Assembly: GCA_038502055.1 (NCBI GenBank)
Contig: JAXRKN010000040.1
Coordinates: 1,054,001-1,118,000 of the forward strand
Direction: 5' to 3'
Length of the DNA: 64,000 nucleotides
Source: Tanytarsus gracilentus
Taxonomy: Eukaryota > Arthropoda > Insecta > Diptera > Chironomidae
Position 1 is the first letter of the stretch. Every line of letters starts with the position of its first letter. Position numbers and translations under genes: made by a program. Shown here piece after piece: positions 13,191 to 27,183 of this stretch. The notes beneath the pieces were generated by a model. The model had not been told where the DNA came from and made no database searches. It worked only from the letters and a program-made list of their open reading frames with translations.

Positions 13191-16100
13191 GTCAATTAAC
13201 GAATTTTGAACCATTGAAATTTTTTTCTCCATCACTTGAATTACGCGAATTCATTTTTTAAACGAGTGGTGCGAGAAAAAAATCTTTCACTGCTAATAAA
13301 TGCTGGTCAGCATCATCATCGACAAGTTAAATCTGTGAAAGAAGCTTAATGTCGAGTGAAATTTACTTTAAAAAATGGTTTTTTTTTGTTAGCACACATG
13401 AAAATTAATTTATTTTGCATTTTTTGTTAAATTCAGTCTGATGCGACAATTTATGCATCTCATATTTTCACCGGCAAGCTTATCGCAATTCATTTAATTA
13501 AATTTTATATAGCGCGCATTTATGCAAACTCATTTTGAAGCCAATGACTTTGAAAGATATAGAGCGACATGACACGATGGGGAATTAAAGATTTGCGATA
13601 TGAAAAGGTTTTATTGTTTATTTTCACACTCACAAAAAAATATTCATATTGCGCCAAAAAAAAGGGGTTACAACACAATCGAGGTATGAATAAGGGTTGA
13701 AATTGACTTTGTCGAGGAGAATTCAAAGTACGGAATTAAATTTCAACATGAGTTGATAAACCACAAATACCCTATGCTAAAATCGTTCCTTTTGGTATTT
13801 CTCAATATGCAAAGCAGAAGCTAATTTTCCTTGTACACTCCAAAAAAAGAAGGAGGAAGCGATAGAAAATGATGTTAGTGGCGGTTAAAAGTGACAGTGC
13901 CAGGCACGATTTTAAACAATAATATTTTTCCGATAATCACTTTTCTCTCTCTCTCACTCGCCGGCGAATTGCCGAAATTATTTACGAATTTTAATGGCAT
14001 AAAATATTTATGAAGGAATTTAAGTTTAAAATTTCCTCTCAAGTCATTTTTCAAGAATAATCGGAGAGAATCTCAGTATGGGAGATATTTAAATTCTTCT
14101 TCTTTCATTAGCATCGCGCTCTCGCGTTCTTCGTCGGAGTCTCATCATAAATTATAATCAAAACGGGTGTCGCATCCTATTATTTAAATTATGAAATCGT
14201 TATTTGTCACAAAGGAGAGCGAAAAAAATGGGCACAAAAAACTAAGTAAAGCATTATTGTCTTTTTAAGAGATGGATCTCCATCCTCCCCTCCTTTCTCT
14301 AACACTTGAATAATGTCGCTTCTCATCTTTTAATAATGCATACATTATTTTTAGCTTCTTTATTTACGTTCTTCAGTTTGTTGTTTAGAAATGAGTAAGA
14401 AGAAGAAAAAATGGTGCTGTCTGTTCAAATAGAATTGAAATTATGTCAACGGCGAGGAAAGAGAAATATGAGAAAAAAGAATAAAAAGAAGCTTTGAAAA
14501 ATAGTATTAAGTGATCAGTTGACAGTGAGGTGTACACATGAGAATTTCTTGTGAGAAAATTAAAAAAATATTTTTTAAAAATTTTTCTTTTCATTTTTTT
14601 GGTTATTTAATTTTTGTTAGCAAATTTATTTTTAAATTTTCCCACAAGGTTCATTCGCTTCCTTGTTGTATCTCATACAGAACGAGAGTGCAAAAACAAC
14701 ATACGAGATTTTTACTGATGACGACGATGATGTGTATAGAGTAGAGCGAGAGAAATATAAAAATATTTCTTATATTGCGCTAGGTTATGGAGTAAGAGTA
14801 CAAATTTATTATTATACAATAATTTTTTCTGCGTATGCCATTTCTTCTCTTGCCATATGTTCTCTTTGAAAAAAACTTTTATATATTTATGTGAAAATAT
14901 CTCACAACTACATTCACGTACGTGTCGATGGACGATATCCATAGATTTTTATCATGATAATTCAATGAAGTTCAAAGTCTTCTTTTTCGATCATCTTCAT
15001 TCACTATATCGTGTATGTTTGCTTTCATTTCATGTGCGTTAAATCAATAAGAATATTTGGATAATTTTAAATCTTCTACTCTTAGCTCCTATGAACAAGT
15101 TAAGCCTCCGAAATGATTCTATCTCTCGCTGTAATGTTATTATTATTCAACAACTAGCAATTTATCTTTCTCTCTCTCTACTTGCTCGTTTTTAAAATCC
15201 ATATTACCAGACTATGACGAGCACGACGGGCGAAAAAAAAACTGTGTGTATGTGTAAGCCGTGTGGTATACTCAGTATAGCACCACCATATAGTTTATGT
15301 TATAAATAATTTAACAGCATAAACAAGCAACGGAGGAGAATTAATTCCAACAACAAAAATTTAGTTGAAAAGTTTATCTTTATCATACTCTCAAAAATCT
15401 TAGAATCTGAAAATTTTATTTGTGTGGGTTACAAAACTTTTCACCAAAAAAAGGGTTTCCGAAAAATTTGTGCTGACTGTAAAGTAATTTTCATTAAAAT
15501 TCTCGTGCTGTAGTTAAGGAGAAACTAAATTATTTATGTAATTTCACTTTTCAACACAGAAATATGTCTAATAAAATTCTATTGCATGAAGTGAGAGAAA
15601 CATTTTAGAGATCGTATGTGCGAAAAAGTTTAAGCAATAGGTTGCAGAATGTAGCGAAAGGAAATGGATGGAAAAAAGTCAGAGCTTGAGAATGATTGAA
15701 AAAAGTTTTAATTCTAAAAAAATTAGAAATTTTTTCCAAACGATTTCCTGTTGATATGATTGAAATTATTCATGAGGTGCCGCCGACTAATAAAGTCACG
15801 CACACATTTCCCATCAAATCAACATCAAGCTCCTTCGACTTCATTACATGGAGAAGAAGAAAAAATGTTTATTTTAATATAATTAAAATCATATTCACAC
15901 ACACTCATTTCATATTACAAGTATCAGTGTGTGTAAACGATGTAACAATAAGTAAAATTCTATTATTACTTTTTAGTTCTTTTCCCTCGTCCAACAAATA
16001 CTTTAGAAAATTAAAAATTAACAATGCGAATGAAGACAAATGTCGACTGTGGCTGAAACTTTTTGCTCGATCATCCACCAAACGAATTTCCCTCGAAAAA

Positions 16101-19100
16101 AAACTCAACTCTTTAGACATATTTAGGGCTGTTGTGCATGAAAATTGCCAATTGAAAAAGTCAAAATGAGATATTGAGAAAGCCTGGAGTTGTCAGGTGA
16201 TTTATTGTTTCAACAATCAGGGAAAAGCCTCTCCTCTATGTGAGCTATCATGAGTGTGGATATTGACGCCGCGAATCGAATTTATCGGAATCGAACAAAC
16301 ACATTTTTCAACTTCCTCCACACTTTCGAGTTTGAATATTTTTGTTTGTTCATTGAATCGCGAAAAAGGGAGTGAAAAAAAGTTTTTGAATTTTCCAACA
16401 AATGCGTTCGTGATGAAAATGCCAAAGAGATTTTGCTTTTACCGTTCAAAGAAATTTTATGCATTTACTTCCTCCTAATTCCCCTAGAGAACTTCCTTTC
16501 GGATCCCTATTTTTGCAACCCCTGAAAAAAAAGTCGAATATTCCTTTAAATGTGGAGACATAAATGAGCCACAACACGAGACAATTTTTCTTTCTTCATC
16601 CAACTGCGCGCAACGAATTGAATTTTTTGCTGATGCTTTTAAAATTTTTCCGCTGCAATATTTGACTTTCAAGGCATTTCTCTCTTGCTTGTCTCAGCAC
16701 AAACCCAGAAGCGACTAAACTTTTTTTAAAAAAGTTATGATTTATGTGACGACTATTGTTTCACATCGTCTTTCTTGTTTGCGTATGAGAAAACAAATAG
16801 TGTGTTGTCGGCATCAGATAGCTCATAGTGTAAGGGCTCGAAAAGTTTACTCAGCATTTACTTTAAAATATTTTGTGAGATCGTATTATAAAAAATGTAT
16901 TTCCTATCATGTAATTTAAAGAGACACCACGCTAAGAACTTAATCGTCTTACACAGCGTTATAGAAAAAAATATTTTGCAAGCCAAAAAATCTTTTTAGA
17001 GGAAACGAAACATCCCAATTTGCCTTTTAAACCAATAATCGACAGCGATCTCTTTCGAAGAAAAAAATACAATATTCGCTCTTTGTTAACGAACACATCG
17101 ACAGAAGATGGAAAAATATTATTCATCAATTTTCCTCTCGCGCACTCACTCACTTGTCTTTCATTCGGGCTGTGTATACATGTCTTGTCTCATATTATTC
17201 AACTCTCTTCTACAACTCTGAGCGGTGGAAGTAAATATTTGTGTATGAATGAGAATATTGAACTCACAGAGCTTCGTCGCTTCGGCACGGAATGCTTGAT
17301 GTGTCGCATGTTCAAGAGAAACCTGAAAAGAATCTCTTAACCATACTTTTATGACATCGAGTGGACACTGTGAGTTGCATTCAACGTCGACTCCTCATAA
17401 TCACACTTCCACTCGAGTGCACATTTTGTGGCGTCTAAAAAGTTATTATTGCATGCATTTTCATCATTATCATAAAAATGATTAAGAATCTAGCGATCAC
17501 GTTGTATGTATACGCAACATCATTTTATTTTTTTAAAAATGGTAATGGGAAAGTTAATTTTGTGCGCAATCACAGCGAGAAGAGGAAAAGCAACAACAAG
17601 AACCAGTGGAGAGTCGAGAACATTATGAGAAATTACGGCCACTTTATTTATGCTTCTATGAATTTATGTTTTATGCTCAGCAGTGCGTTTTGTGTAAATT
17701 GACTCTCTATGTCTATTATTATAACATAGAACAAGTTAGTATCCATACGGCATTGCATTCACAACATAGACTTTTTATCTTTTCTCACGACGGAAGTGAT
17801 GATGATCCAAAAAAGATTTATTAGAGTTTTGTCATCATTTCAAAAAGTCCAAAAATCGCGTCATTCGAATGAAAAAATTATTTTATGTGGCGATAAGAAT
17901 TTTTCAGAAAAAAGTTTGATAATTTTTAAGTAATAATTCCCAAAATGTGTTTCAAATTTTCTCACACCCTAAAATACAATTTATTTGCCGAAAAAAAATC
18001 TTCATCCCATTTCCTGTGATGGTAAATTCATGACTCTTGTACCATTTTTTCATTCAATGAATTTTTCAATTTCGCGCGTTGTCTATGGGTAAATGGCATT
18101 TGTTACGAGATGACTAGGCTAACATTATGAAGTGCCAAAATATGTTTGAAGATAGAATCATCTATTCCGGATGTCAATCGGCATTCCGTAAGGTTCATTT
18201 GAAAAGGTAAAAATAGAGAAGAAGAGAGAGAAAAAAGTCTTTTTATTACCGCCTTATTATAAGAAAGAATTTAAATGAGATTTAACCAAACAGCGACGGT
18301 TATGACTTCTTCTTAGTTTTCTCTCTATCTCCTTTCGTTATTTGCCTTCCTTATGCTTACTTTCTTGGCTGGTTAGTCCCCCCGAATGATTTCACATGTG
18401 AGGTTCTGATGAACAAGAAGAAGACAAGGAATTTCTGGATGATTTCGTTTTAAAATTCTATAAACGTGAAAATAAACCTCTTTCTTTTTTTTGCTGACTC
18501 GATTTCTCTGCCGAAATTCTTTTATCAACGCTACAAGGAGAACTAGAAAAAGAATAAGAAGAGCAAGAATGTTGTTCCGAGAAAATATATAATGGCTTAC
18601 GAGTTGTGAGGTATAACTTTCTGGAGTACATTAAGTAAAAGTTTTCAACAACTCACATCCCATAATTCGCACCCACGAAGCAAAGCATTCTGTCGATATG
18701 TGAGGCATTCACCACTTTCTGGATTAGCTCAAAAATATACGCCAAATGATTATTGCATACTAAAACATTCTCGCACACGATAAATTGGAAAAAGACTTTT
18801 CTAAGGCAGCGACATGTCGACAATAAAAATTTAGACATAAAGTTTTCTGCGCTCGCGCTTCCCTATTTCGAGGAAAAAGTTTATGGCATGTTTGCACATA
18901 CACACACACCAATACCCACACAGATTATGAACAACATAAACATTTACGCTTAATTTATGCTCAGGCTTAATGATTTTTTGCGAGAATATGAGCGACCCGA
19001 GCACGAGCGTGCGGGAGATAAAATTTTGTAAAATGCTATTAACGCTCGTACGCTCTCAAAAATATCCAGGGATGTCATTTTACCTACAGGACGACAAACA

Positions 19101-22100
19101 ATGTATGAAAGGGATTGTTTCCTTTCTCTCGAACAAAAAACAATTTGTAAAATGAACGAGAGAAAAAGTTTTACTTTTTGGAAAAATGAACCCCAACGCC
19201 AGTGGTGGAGCGAGTCAGACACCGAGAAAATGATGTGTATATAAATTCCTTCGTTTTACAACATTAAACACAGGAAGAGGGCTAAAATTGGTTTTTTCAC
19301 TATGATTTTTCTCACACTCCAAAATAATGTGGAGAAAGTTACGAGGAAATCACATGGGATTGCTCGTGAGAGTGAGAGAGAGTAACGGAATGAAAAACTT
19401 TTTCCGAAGAAGAATAAGTGAGACAGGAAAATTGGATTTTTTTAATATGCTAAAAGTACTTCAGATCGCAAGTGATCAGAGAATCATACGAAAAGCGACA
19501 GCGCATGTGCGTCATGATAACAAAGCTCCGAGAGAATTTTTTTCGGCGCGTGTTTGTGTTGGTATCAAAAAGTACATTATGCAAAGCGTACACATGTAAA
19601 CTACGCGCGATTATACAAAAATAGCGAAAATGTCTTACTTTTGCATTCGAGACAAAAAAAAGTTGAAAATAATTTTCTTCCTCTTCTCCTCTAAAAAGAG
19701 ATGAGAAAGACACGAGTGAGACGATGATGATGTAGTGAATAAGAAGTAGAAAATTGTACGTGCATGTAGAGTTGTCTTATCTTAGATGCAGCCGAAAGAC
19801 TACTCGAGTGAGAGAAGACATTGACACCGAGAAAATAGATTGAATTTTTCTCTCGCTCTTCTTCTTAACTAAATTTTCATCTTCCAGTCTGCTTCACCTT
19901 CATCCCGAATTCAATTACTCAAATAGCTTTGCTCACTTTAATTCGAAAACATGTCGACGTCAACTAGCTATGGTTAAATTTGTCTTTAGCAAAATTTTCA
20001 TTTTCCGCTTGAAGTCGCATGCAATTTCAACTCAACCGCCTCAAGGAAGTGAAGTGCAATGAACGTAAAATAAACAATTTGAGAGATGTATGCGCAACAG
20101 CATAATTAATTAGAATGTTAAAATTACAATCGCGATGTTCGATGAGAGAATTGCAATTAATTTAAAGGGAAAAATATGTCTTTACAGTCGTCATAAAAAA
20201 GAATTTTAAAGAAGGCCACCGCAGCTATGTATCATGAAAATTAATGAGAGAGAGAATTTTGAGAGGATTTTTACTCTCTCGTCATATGTGTCATTGTGTC
20301 AGTGGCCACTACTACAACATAAAACAATTGAGACAAAAAATAAGAAGAACAAAAATATATATAAAGAGAGAGAATGAGAGACAAAATAATAATCACATGT
20401 TTTCTCGTGAAATGCATTCAAGAATGAATGAGAGAAGAAAAAAATCTGTCGCACGCCTCGTCGATTACGTCAATTGTTTTTGATTATAGGACAAATTAAT
20501 TCTGTAAGATAATTTCAATGAATGAAAGGCGACTGAGATGAAAGTTTATTTGTAATGTGACCCAACTTCGTCACACACCCCCGATTAACTCTCAAAAAAA
20601 AATGCATACGGAGGGAGGTTGAGTATTTTTTGTTCTTCTGCGAGGGACGACGAGCAAGCAAACGAGTACATGGAGTCAATGGACGGAGAAAAAAGGAAAA
20701 AAATAAGAATTCAAGGCCATAAAATTAAAGCTCTCTCTTTCTTTCTTTCTCTCACTCGCTCGCTCACCGACCCAACAACATTAACGTGCATGATTTCCAT
20801 ATGTGTTCCGTGCTGTTCTTGTTCTCCTCGTCGGAGAAATTAAATCTGGCGTGGAAAGCGAAGCATGAGATGAGTGAGAGAGAGAAAAGAACAAAAAACC
20901 ATCGTCAGGTTGTTTTATTATGATAATTTATTTTTTTCGTTCGTTCTTTTGTTCCTCACTCGTTTTTTTCACTCTTCATTTTATGCTGCTGAGATGCTGC
21001 CTTGTTGTTGTTGCGAATGAATCTTTCTCGCGATGGTTCATACGAAAGCTATTTGAGGCTGGAATCGAAACTGGTTTTCTGTGCTATAAATTCTTAGCCA
21101 CTTGTATAGATGGTTCCTTAAACCCATCATTAGCTGTATGTGTGTGTGTTTTTTCGAGACAGATAAAAAGAAAAACTTATTAATGAGAGGAAATTATTCT
21201 AGGAAAGTTTGTAATTTATTGCCTCTTCTTCTTACTTACAACATGTCCAGAAATTAATTTTGTGTAACAAAGATAGATATGAAGAAAAATCTCCTTGGAA
21301 TTCCGTTTGACTGCAAGGAATTTTTCTCATTCCTTCTTTCTCATCAAAAAAGAGCAATAGAAAGAAAAAATTCTAGGGAAGCTAACACAAGCAACAGTCA
21401 AGAATTAAATTTGCCGTCTGACATTCGTTCAAATTGCAAACCCTTGAAAAAAGTTTCTCTATTTCCAAACTTTCCTAACACCCCCCAGAAAAAAAAATAA
21501 AAATCTTGACATTTTCCGAAGATTTATAGAAGAATTTAATATATATTGAATAATTTATTGGGCAAATGTCTTTCAATGTAGAATGAAAATCATTTTGGGG
21601 TTTTGTCTTACGCTCTGCGGATGAAAGATATTACAATTAAGAGATTATTTAACATCTTCTCCCTAAATGTCCAACTTTTCGAATACCTCTAACTGAGGGG
21701 TGTTAGAGAGTATATTTGTGGTTACGATTTATTGCTATTTACTTGATTCTCCATGCCATGTCAATGCCTAAGAATCATTCTTGCATGTACAACCTCTCTT
21801 CACCTTGCAACGACTCCACACGACGATGACGCGAATCTACAAAGTGAGAAATAACCTCCAGACACGCTTTAAAAAGAACATTCGGGCATTAAAAAAAATC
21901 TGCATCTTTGAAAAAATAGCCATAGAAACTGTAATTTGAGCGTCGAGGGGTTGGTTTAGTTATTAAATCACTAGCACTACCAAACAAAGTCCAACAAGCA
22001 TTTTTATATGTCTCGCAAAAAAACAATAATTAAAGTTTTGGCGATTTCATCAGCACATCAAGTTAAAAAAGCGCAATAAAAATAGTTTATTGTCTGAGGC

Positions 22101-23391
22101 ATTCTTTGTTGCTGTTGTGATTTCAAGATTAATTGCTGAAAAAAAAGAATTCTTGTTTAATTTACAAAATCGCATTATGAATGCACGAAAAAACGTTCTT
22201 TGATTGCCTTTGTGCTGTTTTACTGCCAATTAAATTCCACTAAAACTAACTGCATCATTGCGATCGGCGGCTGATGAACCAAACGAAGTCCACATACCTT
22301 TTTTGTGTGTGAGCGAAACTTTATTATAATGGCTTTATATTGCCGAGGCAGCTCATACCCAAAATGAATTGGTTTGCAATAATTCTCAACTGTGAGATGC
22401 GACAAAAAACTTGTGGCGGCATTTGATTTTAAATATTCATGCGGCGAATCTTTTTTACCATTTAATATCTTGCAAAATTTCAAATAAAATTTTTAAGAGC
22501 TTTGCAAAAATTATTTTTAATAAATTTTTAACATACAATGTCACAAAAAAGAAAATCGTCTATCGAAACTGTCACTTGCAGCCACAGTCTCACACAATTT
22601 TTTATAACATGATGAAGTTGTAGCGGAAACTACCTCTCGGGGCGAGCAAAGATAATCCTGTTATATTCTCAATGTCATCTCGTACCCGTCGATCCTGCTA
22701 AAAGTCTTTTACCTCACTCCGCCATAAGAAGATTTATCATCATGCACTAGGTGGCTTACAAGAGGCGATTTATAAAGTGGTCGATGCATGTCCAAAGCTG
22801 CATCTTGTAGTTTTTTTTTGCGAAATTCTCAAATGCGCAATAAAATTTCATCTCAACGATGAAAAGAATATTCGCACAGGAGAGACGGAGGAGATTAAGC
22901 AACAAAAGAAAACGGAAAGTCTTTGAACCTGCTGCATGCACTGTTGTTGCTGCTATTCTTGGATAACCTCTTTTATTTTTTATTCTCTCGTCGTGTGTGA
23001 GTGGCATTGAAATGAATAAATATATGTGTATTTATGCACGGCAAAAGATTTGATGGGAAATACTATACCGCGATGTGATTGTGCAATTTGTGTGCAATGA
23101 TGGTCGGCTGCAAGAAAAAAAATATCGCAACTTAATCATCTGAGATGTTGACCATGTTGAGGTCAGTGTTGTGGAACGGTTTTTTCTTCTTCACTCTCCT
23201 GCAATTGCATTTGCGCGCGCTTTTTTCTTGATCATGCATACATACATAAAATCCTCATTAGTGCAGTCATGAGTGCTATAGTAAAATCACTTTAAAGCAC
23301 AAATTAAAATTGCTAATGTAAATTTAATTAAGATTTTTATGAGATAGCCATAATTAATGTTTTTTTATTCTTCTTCATTTCTTCTCAACAG
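13191..23391. other. gene-free region next to jing, ends at its splice acceptor
   Basis: No protein-coding exon can be supported. The longest open frame (157 codons at 15696-16169) is low-complexity with no domain. GA/CT tracts are frequent, notably around 20244-20890. The region ends in a pyrimidine-rich splice acceptor (TTCTTCTCAACAG, AG at 23390-23391) just before the jing start codon, so at least the right end is transcribed as a 5' intron. Non-coding first exons of jing may be hidden here, but I cannot locate them by eye. Confidence 0.55.
20244..20890. promoter_or_regulatory. cluster of GAGAG/CTCTC tracts
   Basis: Within about 650 bp there are several GAGAG or CTCTC runs, near 20245-20256, 20273-20280, 20366-20374, 20732-20757 and 20873-20883. 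Insect GAGA-binding proteins recognise such sites at promoters and Polycomb response elements. No initiator or TATA box is evident, so the regulatory reading is weak. Confidence 0.2.
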
Positions 23392-23404
23392 CGGTGTTGT
23401 TACA

Positions 23405-26400
23405 ATGAGCGCTGACTCAACTGCCACAAGCGATGCATCAGATCCAGGCTCACCTTTCAGTCATACATCCGCGTCAACGTGCACGGACGATCTTTCAGCA
23501 GCACAAAAATCTACAAAGATAACAATGCCAAATGTCAGCTCACAGACTTCGCAGGGTGGGAAGACACTCAAACGACAAGCTCAAGTGACTGAAAAATGTG
23601 ATAAGAAGCGAGTGAAGAAAGAACTCTGCAGTAAAAATAACAACGTTGAGATTAAGCTTATTCCGTTAAGTGCACCGACTACCACTGCCAATAATAGTAA
23701 TACTCAGACTGCCGTGAAAAAGGCAAATGCTGCCAATAAAAGCATTTTATCTCCAATCACAAACAATAACTTAAAGAAAACTGCCATCATAACGTCCCCG
23801 CCTCCGATTGTAATTCCAACACCGCCGCCCTTGTCACAGCAACAGCCACCGAATTTGACATCGATAACGTCAACTCCAATCGGTGCTTCGGCAATTAGTA
23901 AATTAACAGATTACTTTAAGCTCAAGAAAGATCCGGCAAAGCTCAATGAGTACTGTAATATGCTTTTTAGTCTTCAATCGAGTGCCAAACAGAATGGCAA
24001 TTCCAAAATAGGAAAAATTGAAAAGAACATTGCTGCCACAACAATAACACCGGTAACTCTACAACATCAGGCGAAAGTAAATCCAATCAAGCCTATTTTA
24101 GCAAACAAGAAAGTGACGCATGAGAAGAAAACTGCGAAGATTGCGCCAATTATCCCCGTTGCAAGGAAAAACACTACAAACCAATCGAGCATGGGATCTA
24201 TTCAACAGCCTGTGAAAATTTCACCAAAGAAACCAGTCTCCATCGCGCCGAGAATTTTAGATACGACAAAAACAACCCAAACAAAAAATGTTGTCCTTCA
24301 GCCTAAACCAGTGTCTATGACAGTGGCGAATGGTAAAACTGCCAATGGCAAAATAATTGCGCCGAATAATGTTTCGGTGCCAACAACAACTGCACCACAA
24401 CAGCAGCCGACAGTTTTACTCGCTGCAATTCGCATGCAACCCTCAACTCAACCGCCGCCATTGAAAATTCAAAGCGGTCTCATACAAAAGACAACAACGA
24501 CCACAACTACAACCACAAAATTGGCTCCACTCTTGCAATTTCACACTCAGCAAATGATACCGAATTTGATTCAATTTCAACCGAATTTAATTGCCGCCGA
24601 CAAATCGTCAATGAAATCGAATATTCCCACAAGTACTGCAGCTCAGATGCAAGCACCAAATTTATTCGTTAACAGTAATCAACTGACTCATCAGCAGCAA
24701 CAGCAATTGTTTATGAACGGTGCCGTTATAAAACTTCAACCAATTCCAACTTCTCAGCATCAAAATATGTCGCAGGGAAATGCAGCAGTAACTTCTTCTG
24801 CAATGACATCGATCAATGGAGCGGCACAAAAGTTTGCAATTCAGCAACAACAGCAAGCGTTTACTGCACAATTAACAGCTCAGCACATGCAACAACTCTT
24901 CATGACAACACCAGTGCTCTTTAACACATCATCAATTCCAACGGTGCTCACGTCACAATTGGCTAGTCTTCAACATGCATTCAATCAACAGCAAGCTGCC
25001 GTATCGATGGCACCACCATCAACCATTCCCGCTTTGCAGCCAATTCAATCACTCTTGTCATCGACGTTTGCGTCAAGCTCTTTGACATCAACGACAAATA
25101 GCATGCAACTTCCAAGCTTTAGTACTTTGTTGCAAAATCACCCGGGAATGGCGGCAGCCGCTCAACAGCAATTGCACAACATTCAAATGCAACAACAAAA
25201 TATTTCCACATTTAAGCCATTCGCAACATCACTTCCACCATCATTGACGATTACCTCTGGATATGTTCCGAATAACCATCAGCTTGCAGCAAAGGTGAAT
25301 GTGCCTCCACAAGCCACAATTGCTCCAACTCAAAAAGCACCTCCACCTCTCGCTCCCGCATCCAACCATCCAATTAATTTTCCTAAGCTCATTTCTGTCA
25401 CGAGTTCTGCATCACAAACATCCCCCAAATCATGTCCGCCACCCCTCATAATCAATCAAAAAGTGTCCCTTCCACAAGGATCTCCGGCTGTCTCAAAACC
25501 GACAACTAATAATACTGCCATTAAACAGGAGAACAACAATGAAGCGATACCTCAGAAGCAGAATGCAATTTGTGTCGTTCCTCCACTTCCATCACCGGCA
25601 AAACAGCAACCTCTAATAGTGGAAGTTGAAACAGATGAGAAGATTATAGTGACGGAAACTGGAAAAGATGAAGTAAAGTCAGCAATATCTGTGGTGGTGG
25701 AAGAGAAAACGACAATTGAATGTGCCAAATCACCAATATTATCTCAGCCGAAAACAATTCGCTTCCCGCCAGTCAATGGAAAAGTTACCGTATGGAAGAA
25801 GTGTGTGAAGATCTCAAAAACGGGCGTTTGCAATTGGGAAAAGTGCTCAAAGCATTTTGACTCGAATGCGGACTTGTTGGAGCATCTGCACGATGGTCAC
25901 ATAAATAAGCAAGAGGAGAATTTCAATTGCCAATGGCGTGGATGTAAAGTTAATGGATGTAAGGGATCAAAGGGATGGTTAGAGAGACATGTGATGTCGC
26001 ATGTTGGTTCTAAGCCCTTCAAGTGCATTGTTGAGCGATGCGGATTAAGATTTGGAACTCAGGTAAGCTCAACTTAAAATTAATTTAATTTACAAATTAA
26101 TTAAATCTATTTAAATTAACAGACGCAATTGGAGAAACACGTCAATGGACATTTCAGCTCGGAACAGTCAAATGGAAGCAAAAGATCATCGGATCCACCT
26201 GCACCGAAAAAGGTTAAAAAGGATCAAAAGAAATCTATAAAAATTCGCCGTCAACCATGGGCCGGTAAGTGTTGCCTCATTAAAGATTCTTCCGGAAATG
26301 CCGAACATTTTTAACGTGGGATTTCTTTGAAATCATCCCACTTAATTGAAGCAATAAATAATATGATTCGACTTGAGTTTCACACTTGAAAATTGCTTAA

Positions 26401-27099
26401 CATACAAAAGTTCTCTTTGAGTGAATGAAATTCCATTGAAATTTCACCTCAGAACGTGGCGACAAGCAGTGAATCATTTTTTTTTCGCACATTCATCACT
26501 TCGGAAGTTGATGCGAATAAGCTTCGATTAAAACTACAAAGTAAAAGTCATCGTGATTGTTTCCTTCGGCTTTTCGACACTAATCGCATTATGGTTAATT
26601 CTTCATTGTGATTACAAATCTCTAATTTACTTACAGCTCGTCGCTTTGATTTCTTTGATGTTGGCATGATGGACGTATTGCAATATCGATTGGAGAAGGT
26701 TGAGAAAATTATGCAGGGACGTGATATCGAAGTAACATTCAAGGGTCGAATAATTGGCAAAAGGCGTGCAGTCAACGGAGAAGATGAATATCAAGTCACT
26801 TGGAGTCCGGCTAAAATGTAAAAAAAATTAATTTAAAATTTTAAAAATAACTAAATTTATTTAATTTAACTAGCATTGAAAACGAGTGGATGAAACGACC
26901 AGAAGACTCCCACAAGCCGACTTTCCAACTTCAGAAGCATGTTTCAGTTAAGAAAATGGGTGCATCGCAGCGAATCGCAATGCAAGAATATGTTAATTCT
27001 GTTACAAAATCTAACACGAAAGTTAATGGATTAAAAAAGTTCCGAAAGTATTCATCAACATGTTCGTCTCGCGCTTCAATTGCATCAACATCAACGTGA
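23405..27099 (+). CDS. jing: Jing, AEBP2-type C2H2 zinc-finger protein (PRC2 cofactor)
   Basis: Four coding exons: 23405-26062, 26123-26264, 26637-26817 and 26874-27099, giving 1068 residues with consistent phases. The first exon follows an acceptor at 23391; ATG at 23405 is the first in-frame ATG inside the exon. Residues 1-800 are Q-, T-, P- and S-rich and look disordered. Three atypical C2H2 fingers start near residues 809, 842 and 874; the third crosses the first splice junction. A basic stretch and an ARRFDFFD motif follow, then the C-terminal region typical of AEBP2. AEBP2/Jing are nuclear cofactors of Polycomb repressive complex 2; fly jing acts in border-cell migration, trachea and CNS. 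Oddity: the stop is TGA-C followed by an open in-frame extension (see 27097-27183). An upstream coding exon cannot be excluded. Confidence 0.9.
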
Positions 27100-27183
27100 C
27101 CTCAGAAAATTACTCCCGTCAAAGTTAAAGAGCAAGCGAAAAAAGGACGCGGTCGTCCGAGGATTAACAAAAAGGACTTGTGA
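27097..27183 (+). other. jing: in-frame extension after the jing TGA, encodes an AT-hook
   Basis: After TGA at 27097-27099 the same frame stays open for 27 codons (27100-27180) and ends in a second TGA at 27181-27183. The extension is lysine-rich and contains KKGRGRPRINKK, a canonical AT-hook (GRP core flanked by basic residues). The base after the first stop is C, and UGA-C is known as the leakiest stop context in animals, including flies. Either the ribosome reads through to add a DNA-binding tail, or the TGA is a recent mutation or sequence error in a longer jing ORF. The hook itself is hard to explain as untranslated sequence. Confidence 0.65.

Noticed and set aside
15696..16169. 157-codon open frame on the plus strand, the longest in the upstream desert
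   Set aside because: Low-complexity composition (K, F, I, S rich), no domain or recognisable family, no splice context; such length is not surprising in AT-rich DNA over 23 kb.
24662..24871. 69-codon frame antisense to jing
   Set aside because: Leucine-rich shadow of the glutamine-rich CAG/CAA codons of jing on the opposite strand.
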